Part shown: positions 16,777 to 25,346 of the stretch, in pieces
How the letters are laid out: each line of letters starts with the position of its first letter
How positions within the stretch are numbered: position 1 is the stretch's first letter
Notes under the pieces: generated by a model
Database searches by the model: none
Told to the model about the DNA's origin: nothing
The model's input: only the letters and a program-made list of their open reading frames with translations
Position numbers and translations under genes: made by a program
Assembly: GCF_012932495.1 (NCBI RefSeq)
Contig: NZ_JABCNG010000001.1
Coordinates: forward strand, 248,001 to 312,000
DNA length: 64,000 nt
Reading direction: 5' to 3'
Origin: Novosphingobium sp. SG919
GTDB taxonomy: Bacteria; Pseudomonadota; Alphaproteobacteria; Sphingomonadales; Sphingomonadaceae

Positions 16777-18540
16777 ATGAAGGGATTTTTCAAGGCGAGC
16801 GCAGCCTGTGCGCTGGCTCTTGCCATGGCGGCGCCGGCGCTGGCCGATGGTGCACCAGCTGGTCCCGGCGATGCCGACCTGATGGCCGACGCCACCACCA
16901 CGGGCGACGTGCTGACGTATGGCATGGGCCCGCAGGCGCACCGTTTCAGCCCGCTCGCCCAGATCAACACCGCCAACGTGGCCAAGATGGTACCGGCCTT
17001 TGCCGCCTCGCTCGGCGGGGAAAAGCAGCGCGGGCAGGAATCGCAGCCGATCGTCTATGACGGCATGATCTATGTCACCGGCTCTTATTCCCGCGTGTTC
17101 GCGTTCGACGCGCGCACCGGCGAAAAGCAGTGGGAATACGATGCCCGCCTGCCCGACGGCATCATGCCTTGCTGCGACGTGGTCAACCGCGGCGCGGCGA
17201 TCTATGGCGACAAGATCATCTTCGGTACGCTCGATGCGCATGTCGTGGCGCTCAACCGCAAGACCGGCAAGGTCATCTGGAACAAGACCGTGGCCGATTA
17301 CCAGGCCGGCTACAGCCAGACCGCCGCGCCCCTGATCGTCAAGGGCCTGGTCATCACCGGGGTATCGGGCGGTGAATTCGGCGCCGTGGGCGTGGTCGAG
17401 GCGCGTGACGTGAACACCGGTGAACTGGTGTGGTCCCGCCCGGTCATCGAAGGCCACATGGGCACGCTGCGCGGCCAGCCCAATGGCATGACCGGCAAGC
17501 TCAATGCCACTTGGCCGGGCGACTTGTGGAAGACCGGCGGCGGCGCCACCTGGCTCGGCGGCACCTATGATCCTGACACCAACCTGGTCTACTTCGGCAC
17601 CGGCAACCCGGCGCCGTGGAACAGCCACCTGCGCCAGGGCGACAACCTCTACACCGCCTCCACGCTCGCCATCAATCCCGACAACGGCCAGATCGTCTGG
17701 CACTACCAGACCACGCCGCACGATGGCTGGGACTTCGACGGGGTGAACGAATTCATTCCCTTCGATGCCACGATCAACGGCAAGGCGATGAAGCTGGGCG
17801 CCAAGGCCGATCGCAACGGCTATTTCTTCGTGCTCGATCGCACCAACGGCAAGTTCGTCAGCGCCAGCAAGTTCGTCATGCAGACGACCTGGGCCAACGG
17901 CTTCAATCCCAAGACCGGCCGGCCCAACTACATCGACGAAAATCGTCCCGGCGCGCCCGACATCGCTGGCGGCAGCGAAGCCAAGGGCAAGACCGTGTTC
18001 GCCAGCCCTTCATTCCTGGGTGGCAAGAACTGGATGCCGATGGCCTATTCCGACCAGACCGGGCTGTTCTACATCCCGTCCAACGACTGGGGGATGGACA
18101 TCTGGAACACGCCGATCGCCTACAAGAAGGGCGCGGCCTATCTGGGCGCCAGCTTCACGATCAAGCCGATCGTCGAGGATCACATCGGCGCCCTGCGCGC
18201 GATGGACCCCAAGACCGGCAAGATCGTGTGGGAATACAAGAACAAGGCCCCGCTGTGGGGCGGTGTGATGACCACCGCCGGCGGCCTCGTCTTCACCGGC
18301 ACGCCCGAAGGCTATCTCAAGGCATTCGATGCCAAGACGGGCCAGGAACTGTGGAAGTTCAACACCGGTTCGGGCGTGGTCGGCTCGCCCGTCACCTGGG
18401 AACAGGATGGCGAGCAGTATGTCGCGGTCATGTCCGGCTGGGGTGGCGCGGTGCCGCTGTGGGGCGGTGAAGTGGCCAAGACCTTCAAGGAAATCAGCCA
18501 GGGCGGCGCGCTCTGGGTGTTCAAGCTGCCCAAGTCGTGA
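16777..18540 (+). CDS. PQQ-dependent alcohol dehydrogenase, lanthanide-type (XoxF/PedH-like)
   Basis: Periplasmic quinoprotein oxidising primary alcohols, with electrons passed to the cytochrome c550. With the start at 16777 (GGAGG 7 nt upstream) it has 587 residues including a signal peptide ending APALADG. The eight-bladed propeller shows W-motif repeats such as [14 protein letters not shown]. The vicinal disulfide Cys132-Cys133 (MPCCDVV) stacks on PQQ in the family. The catalytic aspartate is Asp319 in [11 protein letters not shown]. The residue two downstream is Asp321, the extra metal ligand seen in lanthanide-dependent enzymes, where calcium enzymes have Ala or Ser. Substrate range (methanol, ethanol or longer) cannot be fixed from sequence; the PedF and FIST/kinase neighbours favour the ethanol-type system. 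Confidence 0.93.
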   Translation: MKGFFKASAACALALAMAAPALADGAPAGPGDADLMADATTTGDVLTYGMGPQAHRFSPLAQINTANVAKMVPAFAASLGGEKQRGQESQPIVYDGMIYVTGSYSRVFAFDARTGEKQWEYDARLPDGIMPCCDVVNRGAAIYGDKIIFGTLDAHVVALNRKTGKVIWNKTVADYQAGYSQTAAPLIVKGLVITGVSGGEFGAVGVVEARDVNTGELVWSRPVIEGHMGTLRGQPNGMTGKLNATWPGDLWKTGGGATWLGGTYDPDTNLVYFGTGNPAPWNSHLRQGDNLYTASTLAINPDNGQIVWHYQTTPHDGWDFDGVNEFIPFDATINGKAMKLGAKADRNGYFFVLDRTNGKFVSASKFVMQTTWANGFNPKTGRPNYIDENRPGAPDIAGGSEAKGKTVFASPSFLGGKNWMPMAYSDQTGLFYIPSNDWGMDIWNTPIAYKKGAAYLGASFTIKPIVEDHIGALRAMDPKTGKIVWEYKNKAPLWGGVMTTAGGLVFTGTPEGYLKAFDAKTGQELWKFNTGSGVVGSPVTWEQDGEQYVAVMSGWGGAVPLWGGEVAKTFKEISQGGALWVFKLPKS

Positions 18541-18719
18541 TGGGCCGGGGCGGAAGCTGGGGGGCTTCCTGCCCCCTGCCCTTGGTCGGGGGGCTGGTAC
18601 CAGCCTCTCGCCCGGTTGCGGGGCCTGCCGGGGAAGGCGGCGGGCCTCGCACGCCCCTGCCGGTGCGCAGCATGGCTGCGGCCCCTTGCTTTTCGCGCGG
18701 GGCGGCCGATAGTGCGGCC

Positions 18720-19367
18720 ATGGCCAATGCCACGCCCGAACGCATCCTGGTTGTCGACGATCACCCGCTGGTGCGCGACGGGTTGCGCAGCCTTCTGGCC
18801 ATAACGTTCGAATCCTGTGACATTCTCGAAGCCGCCGGGGTGGAAGAGGCTTGCGCCGTGCTGGCCAGCCACGGCGATTGCGATCTCGTCCTGCTCGATC
18901 TCAACATGCCCGATGCCACGCGGCTTTCAGGCCTGGTGCAGTTGCGCCAGGCATTTCCGATGGTGCCGGTGCTGATGGTTTCGGGCAGTTTCGACCGTGC
19001 CTTGGTGCAGGAAGCCCTATCGGCCGGGGCCGCCGGTTTCCTGCCCAAATCGATGAAGCGCGATGGCATCGTCGATGCGCTGCACATGGTCATGGCGGGC
19101 GAAATCTATATCCCCGATACCGGCCTGGAAGAAACCCCCGCCACGCGCGAGGAAGCGCAGATCCGCAGCCGGATCGACAGCCTCACGCCGCAGCAAAAGG
19201 TCGTGCTGCACCATCTGGTACACGGCCGGCTGAACAAGCAGATCGCTCACGATCTCGATGTTTCGCTCACCACGGTCAAGGCCCACGTTTCGGCCATCCT
19301 GCAAAAGCTGGGCGTGTTCAGCCGCACCCAGGCGGTGATCCTGGCCAACCGCGTGCATTTCGATTGA
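18720..19367 (+). CDS. LuxR/NarL-family response regulator (AgmR/ErbR-like)
   Basis: A two-domain response regulator of 215 residues. The receiver begins ERILVVDDHPLVRDGLRSLL, with the phospho-acceptor Asp60 in DLVLLDLNMPD and the switch lysine in FLPKSMK. The C-terminal GerE-type helix-turn-helix reads LTPQQKVVLHHLVHGRLNKQ... to TVKAHVSAILQKLG. It sits between the quinoprotein gene and a convergent hybrid kinase, as AgmR/ErbR regulators do in pseudomonad ethanol-oxidation clusters. It probably activates the dehydrogenase and cytochrome genes; the cognate kinase is likely the one at 19514-21811. In-frame starts upstream (18672) are possible. Confidence 0.9.
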   Translation: MANATPERILVVDDHPLVRDGLRSLLAITFESCDILEAAGVEEACAVLASHGDCDLVLLDLNMPDATRLSGLVQLRQAFPMVPVLMVSGSFDRALVQEALSAGAAGFLPKSMKRDGIVDALHMVMAGEIYIPDTGLEETPATREEAQIRSRIDSLTPQQKVVLHHLVHGRLNKQIAHDLDVSLTTVKAHVSAILQKLGVFSRTQAVILANRVHFD

Positions 19368-19416
19368 GTTTTGCGGCGGGTCTGGTGCGAAGCCTGACAC
19401 CACGGTCCCGCGCGAG

Positions 19417-19498
19417 GGGCTTCGACAGGCTCAGCCCGAACGGGAATTCAGGCGAAAATCCAACCTTCCGCCGCTCGCCCTGAGCGTGTCGAAGGGCG
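19417..19498. repeat. intergenic palindromic repeat
   Basis: The arms around GCTTCGACAGGCTCAGCCCG (left) and CGCCCTGAGCGTGTCGAAGG (right) are imperfect inverted repeats about 30 bp apart, between convergent genes. The right arm recurs at 16536-16570. It is the kind of dispersed element common between sphingomonad genes, and may act as a bidirectional terminator. Confidence 0.7.
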
Positions 19499-19513
19499 CC
19501 AAGCGCTGCCCGA

Positions 19514-21811
19514 TCAGTGCATCATGGTCTGCAATAAGGCCCGCAGTTGCGCCGGCTTTACCGGCTTGCCCAGCAAGGGCAATTTCTGCCCGGCCAGGCG
19601 CTCTTTCAATTCCTCGCTACGGTCGGCGGAAATGATGATCGCCGGCACGCTGCGGCCCAGATGGCTGCGCACATCGTGCACCGCCTGGTCGCCGGTTTCC
19701 GCATGGTCGAGGTGAAAGTCGGCAATAATCACGTCGGGCGTTTCGGCGCCCAGCCGGTCGATCGCGGCCGGCCCGCTGCCCGCCACCAGGACCTGGCAGC
19801 CCCAGCCGGTGAGCAGCGTTTCCATGCCCAGCTGGATCTGCGTCTCGTTGTCGATCACCAGGATGCGCCGGCCCTGGATGGCGCGGTCGCGCACCGGCTT
19901 GGCCAGGGCGGGGGCGCTGTCCGCCTGGCTTTCGCCCAGCGGTACCGTGACGGCAAAACAGGCGCCCGCGCCCGCGTCCGACGTCAATTCCAGCGGATGC
20001 TGCAACATTGCCGTGGCGCGGCGCACGATCGCCAGGCCCAGCCCCTTGCCGGGAATGCGGTGGCTGTGGTCCAGCCGGCGGAACTCCTCGAAAATCCGCT
20101 CCTGCTGGTCCTTGGGAATGCCTGGGCCAGTGTCCGACACGCTGATCCGCACCTGGCCCGGCGTGGGGCAATCGGTGGAAACGCGCACGGTGCCGCTGCC
20201 GGTATAGCGGATCGCGTTGGACACCAGGTTCTGCAAAATGCGGCGCAGCAGGCGCGCATCGCTGCGCACCCACACGGGCGCTGCTTCCACCGTGAACGTC
20301 AGCCCGGCCGCGCGGGCGGTCGGGGCAAATTCGGTCTGCAAGGTGCCGAGCAACCCGGCCAGATTCACGTCGGTAAGGTTGGGCGTGATCGCGCCGGCAT
20401 CCAGCCGCGAGATCTCGAACAGCGTTTCCAGCAGGTCCTCGACCGAATTGAGCGAGGTGGAGGCCTGGTTGACCAGCGCCCGGGTGGGCAGCGCGAGGCG
20501 CCGTTCGGTAAGCGCGGCAATGAACAGGCGGGCTGCGTTGAGCGGCTGGAGCAGATCGTGGCTGGCCGCCGCGAGGAAGCTGGTCTTGGATCGGTTGGCC
20601 ATTTCGGCGGCCGTCTTGGCTTCCAGCAACTGCCCCTCGATCGCGCGGCGCTCGGCCACTTCGGAGGCGAGGCGCTGGTTCAGCGCGGTCAGTTCGGTCG
20701 TGCGCTCGGCCACGCGGCGTTCGAGCGTTTCGGCGGTGTCCTGCAGGATCTGGCGGGCCGTGGTCGGCTCGGTCACGTCAAGGAAGCCCACCACCATGCC
20801 GCCCAGCGCCGTAGCCGTGGTGCGCACTTCCCAGATGCGATCGCCCACCTGGCACAGCCGGTTGCGCACGGTGCCTTCGGCTTCGGTGCGCCAGGCCAGC
20901 ACGTCGGCCCCGTCCATCGCCAAGGTCTGCGTGCAGAAGCGCACCAGGTCTTCGTGCTGGTTGAGCGCGCCGCTGGCATCACCGGCCAGGCCGAGCAGGC
21001 GTTGCAAGGCGCCGTTCCAGGCGGTCAGCCGGCGCTCGGCATCGAACATGCACACGCCTTCGACCAAGTTGTCGAGCAGGGCCTGAAGCGCCAGGTTCTG
21101 CTGGGCCAGATCACGCGCGCGGGCACGGGCATCCTCGGCCTTGGCCTCGGTGATATCGGTATAGATGCCAACGATGCCGCCTTCGCTGGTGCGCAGCTCG
21201 TTGATCTGGATCCAGCGGCCGTCGGACAGCGCCTGGACATGGCCGCCCGATGCCACGGCGTGGCGGGCCAGCCGGTCGGAAACCCAGCGATCGGGCGCGG
21301 ACAGCGCGCCGGCCGGCCGTCGCTGTTGCGCCACCAGGTTGATGATCTGGTGGAACGTGGGGTTTTCGGGCAGCAGTTCCGACACTTCGGGCCAGAAGCC
21401 GGTATAGGCCTCGTTATACAGCACCAGGCGGTCTTCGGCGTCGAACAGGGCAAAGCCTTCGTTGATCGATTCGATCGCATCGCGCAGGCGGGTTTCGGCC
21501 GCTTCGGCCGTGGCGTGGGCCTGGGCCAGCTTGGCATTGACGGTGGCCAGTTCGCCCATCGCCTGTTCCAGCGCGCGGGTGCGGTCGCGGACCAGCTGTT
21601 CCAGGGTGATGGCCCGCTCGAACATCGAGAACGCCGAATGCGACAGGTCGCTCGATCGCTCCACCCGGTCGACCAGTGCGGCGTTGATCTTGCGCAGCTT
21701 GCGCAGCTCGTTTTCCAGCCGCGCGATGATGCCGGCCTCGTCCTGCCCGGCTTGCGCAGCGGGCGGATCAGGAAGGGGCGGCCCGGAAAGAGGGGATGGG
21801 GCTGCCGTCAT
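19514..21811 (-). CDS. PAS hybrid histidine kinase with C-terminal receiver (ErcS'/NahK-like)
   Basis: A cytoplasmic sensor kinase of 765 residues with no membrane helix. An N-terminal coiled coil (about 30-105) leads to two PAS domains: IESINEGFALFDAEDRLVLY near 115 and LLDNLVEGVCMFDAERRLTA near 250. The HisKA box is FLAAASHDLLQPLN with His418. The ATPase has NLVSNAIRYTG and DTGPGIP. A C-terminal receiver has Asp698 in VIIADFHLD. The start at 21811 overlaps the FIST gene stop by 4 nt (ATGA), so the FIST protein and kinase are translationally coupled and probably form one sensory unit. The likely target is the adjacent LuxR regulator. Confidence 0.92.
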   Translation of the reverse strand: MTAAPSPLSGPPLPDPPAAQAGQDEAGIIARLENELRKLRKINAALVDRVERSSDLSHSAFSMFERAITLEQLVRDRTRALEQAMGELATVNAKLAQAHATAEAAETRLRDAIESINEGFALFDAEDRLVLYNEAYTGFWPEVSELLPENPTFHQIINLVAQQRRPAGALSAPDRWVSDRLARHAVASGGHVQALSDGRWIQINELRTSEGGIVGIYTDITEAKAEDARARARDLAQQNLALQALLDNLVEGVCMFDAERRLTAWNGALQRLLGLAGDASGALNQHEDLVRFCTQTLAMDGADVLAWRTEAEGTVRNRLCQVGDRIWEVRTTATALGGMVVGFLDVTEPTTARQILQDTAETLERRVAERTTELTALNQRLASEVAERRAIEGQLLEAKTAAEMANRSKTSFLAAASHDLLQPLNAARLFIAALTERRLALPTRALVNQASTSLNSVEDLLETLFEISRLDAGAITPNLTDVNLAGLLGTLQTEFAPTARAAGLTFTVEAAPVWVRSDARLLRRILQNLVSNAIRYTGSGTVRVSTDCPTPGQVRISVSDTGPGIPKDQQERIFEEFRRLDHSHRIPGKGLGLAIVRRATAMLQHPLELTSDAGAGACFAVTVPLGESQADSAPALAKPVRDRAIQGRRILVIDNETQIQLGMETLLTGWGCQVLVAGSGPAAIDRLGAETPDVIIADFHLDHAETGDQAVHDVRSHLGRSVPAIIISADRSEELKERLAGQKLPLLGKPVKPAQLRALLQTMMH

Positions 21812-22968
21812 CGCCCGATGGCCAGCCCGCTGAATGTCTGGTTGACGTGCAGCGCGTGAAACTGCTCGCCATAGGTGTTGAAGCCCATCACCCCGTGGCG
21901 GCGATAGATTTCGGAAATCGGCCGGCCCAGTTGGCGCCGTTCGGCATTGATGCGGTTGAGCACGCAATCGAACGCGATGATGTGGTCGATCTCGCCCACT
22001 GCCGCGCGGATTTCGGCCATCGTGGCATTGAGGCTTTCCAGCTGGTCCACCGGTTCGCCCAGAGTCAGCACGATGCCTTCGTCGATCGCGCAATAGAAGG
22101 TCAGGCTGCCATCGGCATTGGCGCTTTGCACCGCGCGCACATGGTAATCGCCACCAGCGCGCACCATCGGCGGGCAGGCGGCAAACAGCGCCATGTCGGG
22201 CCGGGTCGGATCGATGCCACCGTGGATCGAGCTGGCCAGGCGCAGGTATTCGCGGGCAGCGGGCTCGGCGTTGATTTCGGTCACGCGGCGCGCGCCGGCA
22301 TCGGCTTCTGTCACCACCATCTTGACCGCGCCGGGCTTGTAATGCTGCCGCCGGAACACATGCAGCGGCCGCGTGGTGGAAAGGATCGCCACCACCGCGC
22401 CGGCGGCGTGAAACGCGCCATCGGAATAGATCCCGGTTTCCTTGAACATCAGCCCGTCACCCGACGACCCACCGACCAGCGGTATTTCGCCCAGCGCGTC
22501 CTGCACCGTCATCGCCAGCAGTTCCTCGCTGTGCGACAGGCCATCGACCAGGAACAGCGCGGCATGATTGACCTTGTCGCCCAGCGACGCGCTGCCCACT
22601 TCGGCCCGCGCCACCAGGTCGCGCACGGCGGCGCGCGCCGCGCCGGCATCGAAATGGGCAAGGTCGTCAAAGCGGTGGCTGACCATGTGGAAACTGTCGG
22701 CCGGAAAGCCGATCAGGCTGATCGAATCCTCGTCATAGCCCGCCTCGGTCAGCTCGCCCGAACTGGTGCAGCCGATCATCGCAAAGCGTTCCATCGCCCA
22801 GCCGCGCGCCGCCCGTGCCAGGGCTTCGCGGTCATAGCGGTGCGAGCAGAACATCACGGCGCCGGCCAGGTGATCGGGATCGATGCGCCGGGTGATCTGG
22901 GCAAAGGCCTCGACAGGATCGGATGCATGGGATGATGCCACGCCAACCTCGCAGGTGCGAATATCCAC
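21808..22968 (-). CDS. FIST-domain sensory protein
   Basis: A 386-residue soluble protein with FIST-N and FIST-C domains, a ligand-binding module found beside or fused to signal-transduction proteins. FIST-N features include AMIGCTSSGELTEAGYD, DSISLIGFPADSFH and DKVNHAALFLVDGLSHSEEL, then PLVGGSSGDGLMFKETGIYS. FIST-C ends with DHIIAFDCVLNRINAERRQL and GVMGFNTYGEQFHALHVNQT. I place the start at the GTG at 22968, which has GGAGAGGGG upstream; an in-frame GTG at 23052 lacks such a site. The gene overlaps the kinase by 4 nt. It may present an alcohol or aldehyde cue to the PAS kinase, which is inference. Confidence 0.9.
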   Translation of the reverse strand: MDIRTCEVGVASSHASDPVEAFAQITRRIDPDHLAGAVMFCSHRYDREALARAARGWAMERFAMIGCTSSGELTEAGYDEDSISLIGFPADSFHMVSHRFDDLAHFDAGAARAAVRDLVARAEVGSASLGDKVNHAALFLVDGLSHSEELLAMTVQDALGEIPLVGGSSGDGLMFKETGIYSDGAFHAAGAVVAILSTTRPLHVFRRQHYKPGAVKMVVTEADAGARRVTEINAEPAAREYLRLASSIHGGIDPTRPDMALFAACPPMVRAGGDYHVRAVQSANADGSLTFYCAIDEGIVLTLGEPVDQLESLNATMAEIRAAVGEIDHIIAFDCVLNRINAERRQLGRPISEIYRRHGVMGFNTYGEQFHALHVNQTFSGLAIGR

Positions 22969-23091
22969 GGCCCCTCTCCAATCGCCAATATTGTCTTGTT
23001 CTTGTGCCCATGTGTCTATCAAGGCGCAGGTACAATGCAATGCTTGGGCCACCGGCTGATGGGGCAGTGATACAAAAAGATGAGCAGGTCC

Positions 23092-23487
23092 TCAGGATTG
23101 TCCGCGGGGCGGCTCTCCTGCGGCGGCAAGGGCGGCCGCCTCGGCATCGCTGAACAGCCGCGAATGGGCAAGGAAGCGCACGCCTTCGGGTGTTTCGAGC
23201 GACATGCCGGCGCCGCGCCCCGGTGCCACGTCGATGGTCACCTGGGTGTGGCGCCAGTATTCGAACTGTGCCGCCCCGATCCACACCGGCACGTCGCCGG
23301 CAATATGGCCCAGCAGCACGTCCTGCCCGCCCACCTTGAACTCGCCGCGCGGATAGCACATCGGCACCGACCCGTCGCAACACCCGCCCGATTGGTGAAA
23401 CATCAGCGGGCCGTGCGTGGCACCAAGCCGGGCGATCCACGCATCGGCCTGCGGGGTGGAAAGCACACGGGGGGGAAGGTCGGGCAT
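23092..23487 (-). CDS. DUF779 protein
   Basis: A 131-residue protein of the DUF779 family, which travels with AcoD/ExaC-type aldehyde dehydrogenases. The signature FHQSGGCCDGSVPMCYP is intact with three cysteines (possible metal or redox site). GRGAGMSLETPEGVRFLAHS closes the domain. The start at 23487 has AAGGAG five bases upstream. It lies 102 bp after the dehydrogenase on the same strand and is probably co-transcribed. Biochemical function is unknown. Confidence 0.88.
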   Translation of the reverse strand: MPDLPPRVLSTPQADAWIARLGATHGPLMFHQSGGCCDGSVPMCYPRGEFKVGGQDVLLGHIAGDVPVWIGAAQFEYWRHTQVTIDVAPGRGAGMSLETPEGVRFLAHSRLFSDAEAAALAAAGEPPRGQS

Positions 23488-23589
23488 CGCTGCTCCTTCA
23501 AAGGCCAAGCGGGGCGAGTGCCGGATGACACCCGCCCCGGAAACGACGCCCCTGTTGTCCGCCGGGGGCGCCTTTCGCGTGCCAGCCGC

Positions 23590-25110
23590 TCAGAAGAAGC
23601 CGAGCGCCTTGGTGCTGTAGCTGACCAGCAGGTTCTTGGTCTGCTGATAGTGATCGAGCATCATCTTGTGGGTTTCGCGCCCGATGCCCGACTGCTTGTA
23701 GCCTCCGAACGCGGCGTGCGCGGGATAGAGGTGATAGCAGTTGGTCCACACGCGCCCGGCCTGGATTTCACGGCCAAAGCGATAGGCGCGGTTGCCGTTG
23801 CGGGTCCACACGCCCGCGCCCAGGCCGAACTGGGTGTCGTTGGCGATGGCGAGCGCCTCGGCCTCGTCCTTGAAAGTGGTCACGGCCAGGACCGGGCCGA
23901 AGATTTCCTCCTGGAACACGCGCATCTTGTTGTGCCCTTCCAGGATGGTGGGCGTCACGTAATAGCCATCGGCCAGGTCGCCGCCCAGCGTGGCGCGGCT
24001 GCCGCCGGTCAGCACCTTGGCGCCTTCGTTGCGGCCGATGTCGATATACGAGAGGATCTTTTCGAGCTGTTCGTTCGAAGCCTGCGCGCCGATCATCGTG
24101 GTCGGATCGAGCGGGCTGCCCTGGCGGATCTTCTCCACGCGGGCCACGGCGCGTTCCATGAACTTTTCATAGATCGATTCCTGCACCAGCGCGCGCGACG
24201 GGCAGGTGCACACTTCGCCCTGGTTCAGGCCGAACATGGCAAAGCCTTCGAGCACCTTGTCGAAATAGTCGTCGTCGGCGTCCATCACGTCGGCAAAGAA
24301 GATGTTGGGGCTCTTGCCGCCCAGTTCCAGCGTGACCGGGATGAGGTTTTCGCTGGCATATTGCATGATCAGGCGGCCGGTGGAGGTTTCGCCGGTGAAC
24401 GCGATCTTGGCGATGCGCTTGCTGGTGGCGAGCGGCTTGCCGGCTTCGATGCCAAAGCCGTTGACGATGTTGAGCGTGCCTTCGGGCAGGATGTCGGCGA
24501 TCAGTTCGGCCAGCACCAGGATCGACATCGGCGTCTGTTCGGCGGGCTTGAGCACCACGCAGTTGCCGGCGGCAAGGGCCGGGGCGAGCTTCCACGCGGC
24601 CATCAGCAGCGGGAAGTTCCACGGGATGATCTGGCCGACCACGCCCAGCGGCTCGTGATAGTGATAGGCCACGGTATCGTGGTCGATTTCGCCCAGGGTG
24701 CCTTCCTGGCTGCGCACGCAGGCGGCGAAATAGCGGAAGTGGTCGATCGCCAGCGGCACGTCGGCGGCGGTGGTTTCGCGGATCGGCTTGCCGTTGTCGA
24801 TGGTTTCCACCATCGCCAGCAGGTCAAGGTTGTCTTCCATCCGCTGCGCCACCTTGAGCAGCACGTTGGCGCGATCGGCGGGCGAAGTGCGGCCCCAGGC
24901 TTCGCGGGCCTTGTGCGCGGCGTCGAGTGCCAGCTCGATATCTTCGGCGGTGCCGCGCGCCACCTGGCATACCGGCTTGCCGGTTACGGGCGAGACATTG
25001 TCGAAATACTGGCCCCGAACCGGAGCAACCCACTTGCCCCCGATGAAGTTGTCAAACTTGGCCTTGATCGGGCTCTGGGCCGAAAACTTGGTCATGGCTT
25101 CCTGCAACAT
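23590..25110 (-). CDS. exaC: NAD-dependent aldehyde dehydrogenase (AcoD/ExaC type)
   Basis: Oxidises acetaldehyde or other short aldehydes to the acid in the cytoplasm, completing the alcohol oxidation begun by the quinoprotein. The 506 residues match AcoD/ExaC length. Motifs: [30 protein letters not shown] for NAD binding, the general base Glu in [12 protein letters not shown] and the nucleophile in [11 protein letters not shown]. The region ends [20 protein letters not shown], characteristic of the acetaldehyde branch. GGAGAGG lies before the ATG. The paired DUF779 gene follows. Induction together with the alcohol cluster is expected but not shown by a recognisable operator. Confidence 0.93.
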   Translation of the reverse strand: MLQEAMTKFSAQSPIKAKFDNFIGGKWVAPVRGQYFDNVSPVTGKPVCQVARGTAEDIELALDAAHKAREAWGRTSPADRANVLLKVAQRMEDNLDLLAMVETIDNGKPIRETTAADVPLAIDHFRYFAACVRSQEGTLGEIDHDTVAYHYHEPLGVVGQIIPWNFPLLMAAWKLAPALAAGNCVVLKPAEQTPMSILVLAELIADILPEGTLNIVNGFGIEAGKPLATSKRIAKIAFTGETSTGRLIMQYASENLIPVTLELGGKSPNIFFADVMDADDDYFDKVLEGFAMFGLNQGEVCTCPSRALVQESIYEKFMERAVARVEKIRQGSPLDPTTMIGAQASNEQLEKILSYIDIGRNEGAKVLTGGSRATLGGDLADGYYVTPTILEGHNKMRVFQEEIFGPVLAVTTFKDEAEALAIANDTQFGLGAGVWTRNGNRAYRFGREIQAGRVWTNCYHLYPAHAAFGGYKQSGIGRETHKMMLDHYQQTKNLLVSYSTKALGFF

Positions 25111-25346
25111 GGGGCCTCTCCTCGGTATGCTTTAAGGCGAAAACGACTGGACGAATGCATGCTGCGCGGTGCCGTGCCGGCCTGGCGGCATGCCCGCGTT
25201 CTGGCCAAGGATGCGCAAATGCACCCTGATCAAGCAATTGTACCTTGGGTCGAAGCGGCTGATTGCGCCGGCGTGCCTGTCCGATTTCGGCGTTTTTGTG
25301 CGGGTTTCGTCATTGACCGGCGCTACGCGGGCGCTAGGGGGCGGAT

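Noticed and set aside
19417..19498. CRISPR-like repeats
   Set aside because: There are only two inverted arms with no regularly spaced direct repeats and no cas genes anywhere in the window.
25111..25346. Sigma-54 promoter for the aldehyde dehydrogenase
   Set aside because: I looked for a TGGC-N-TGC type -24/-12 pair upstream of the gene and found no convincing match.
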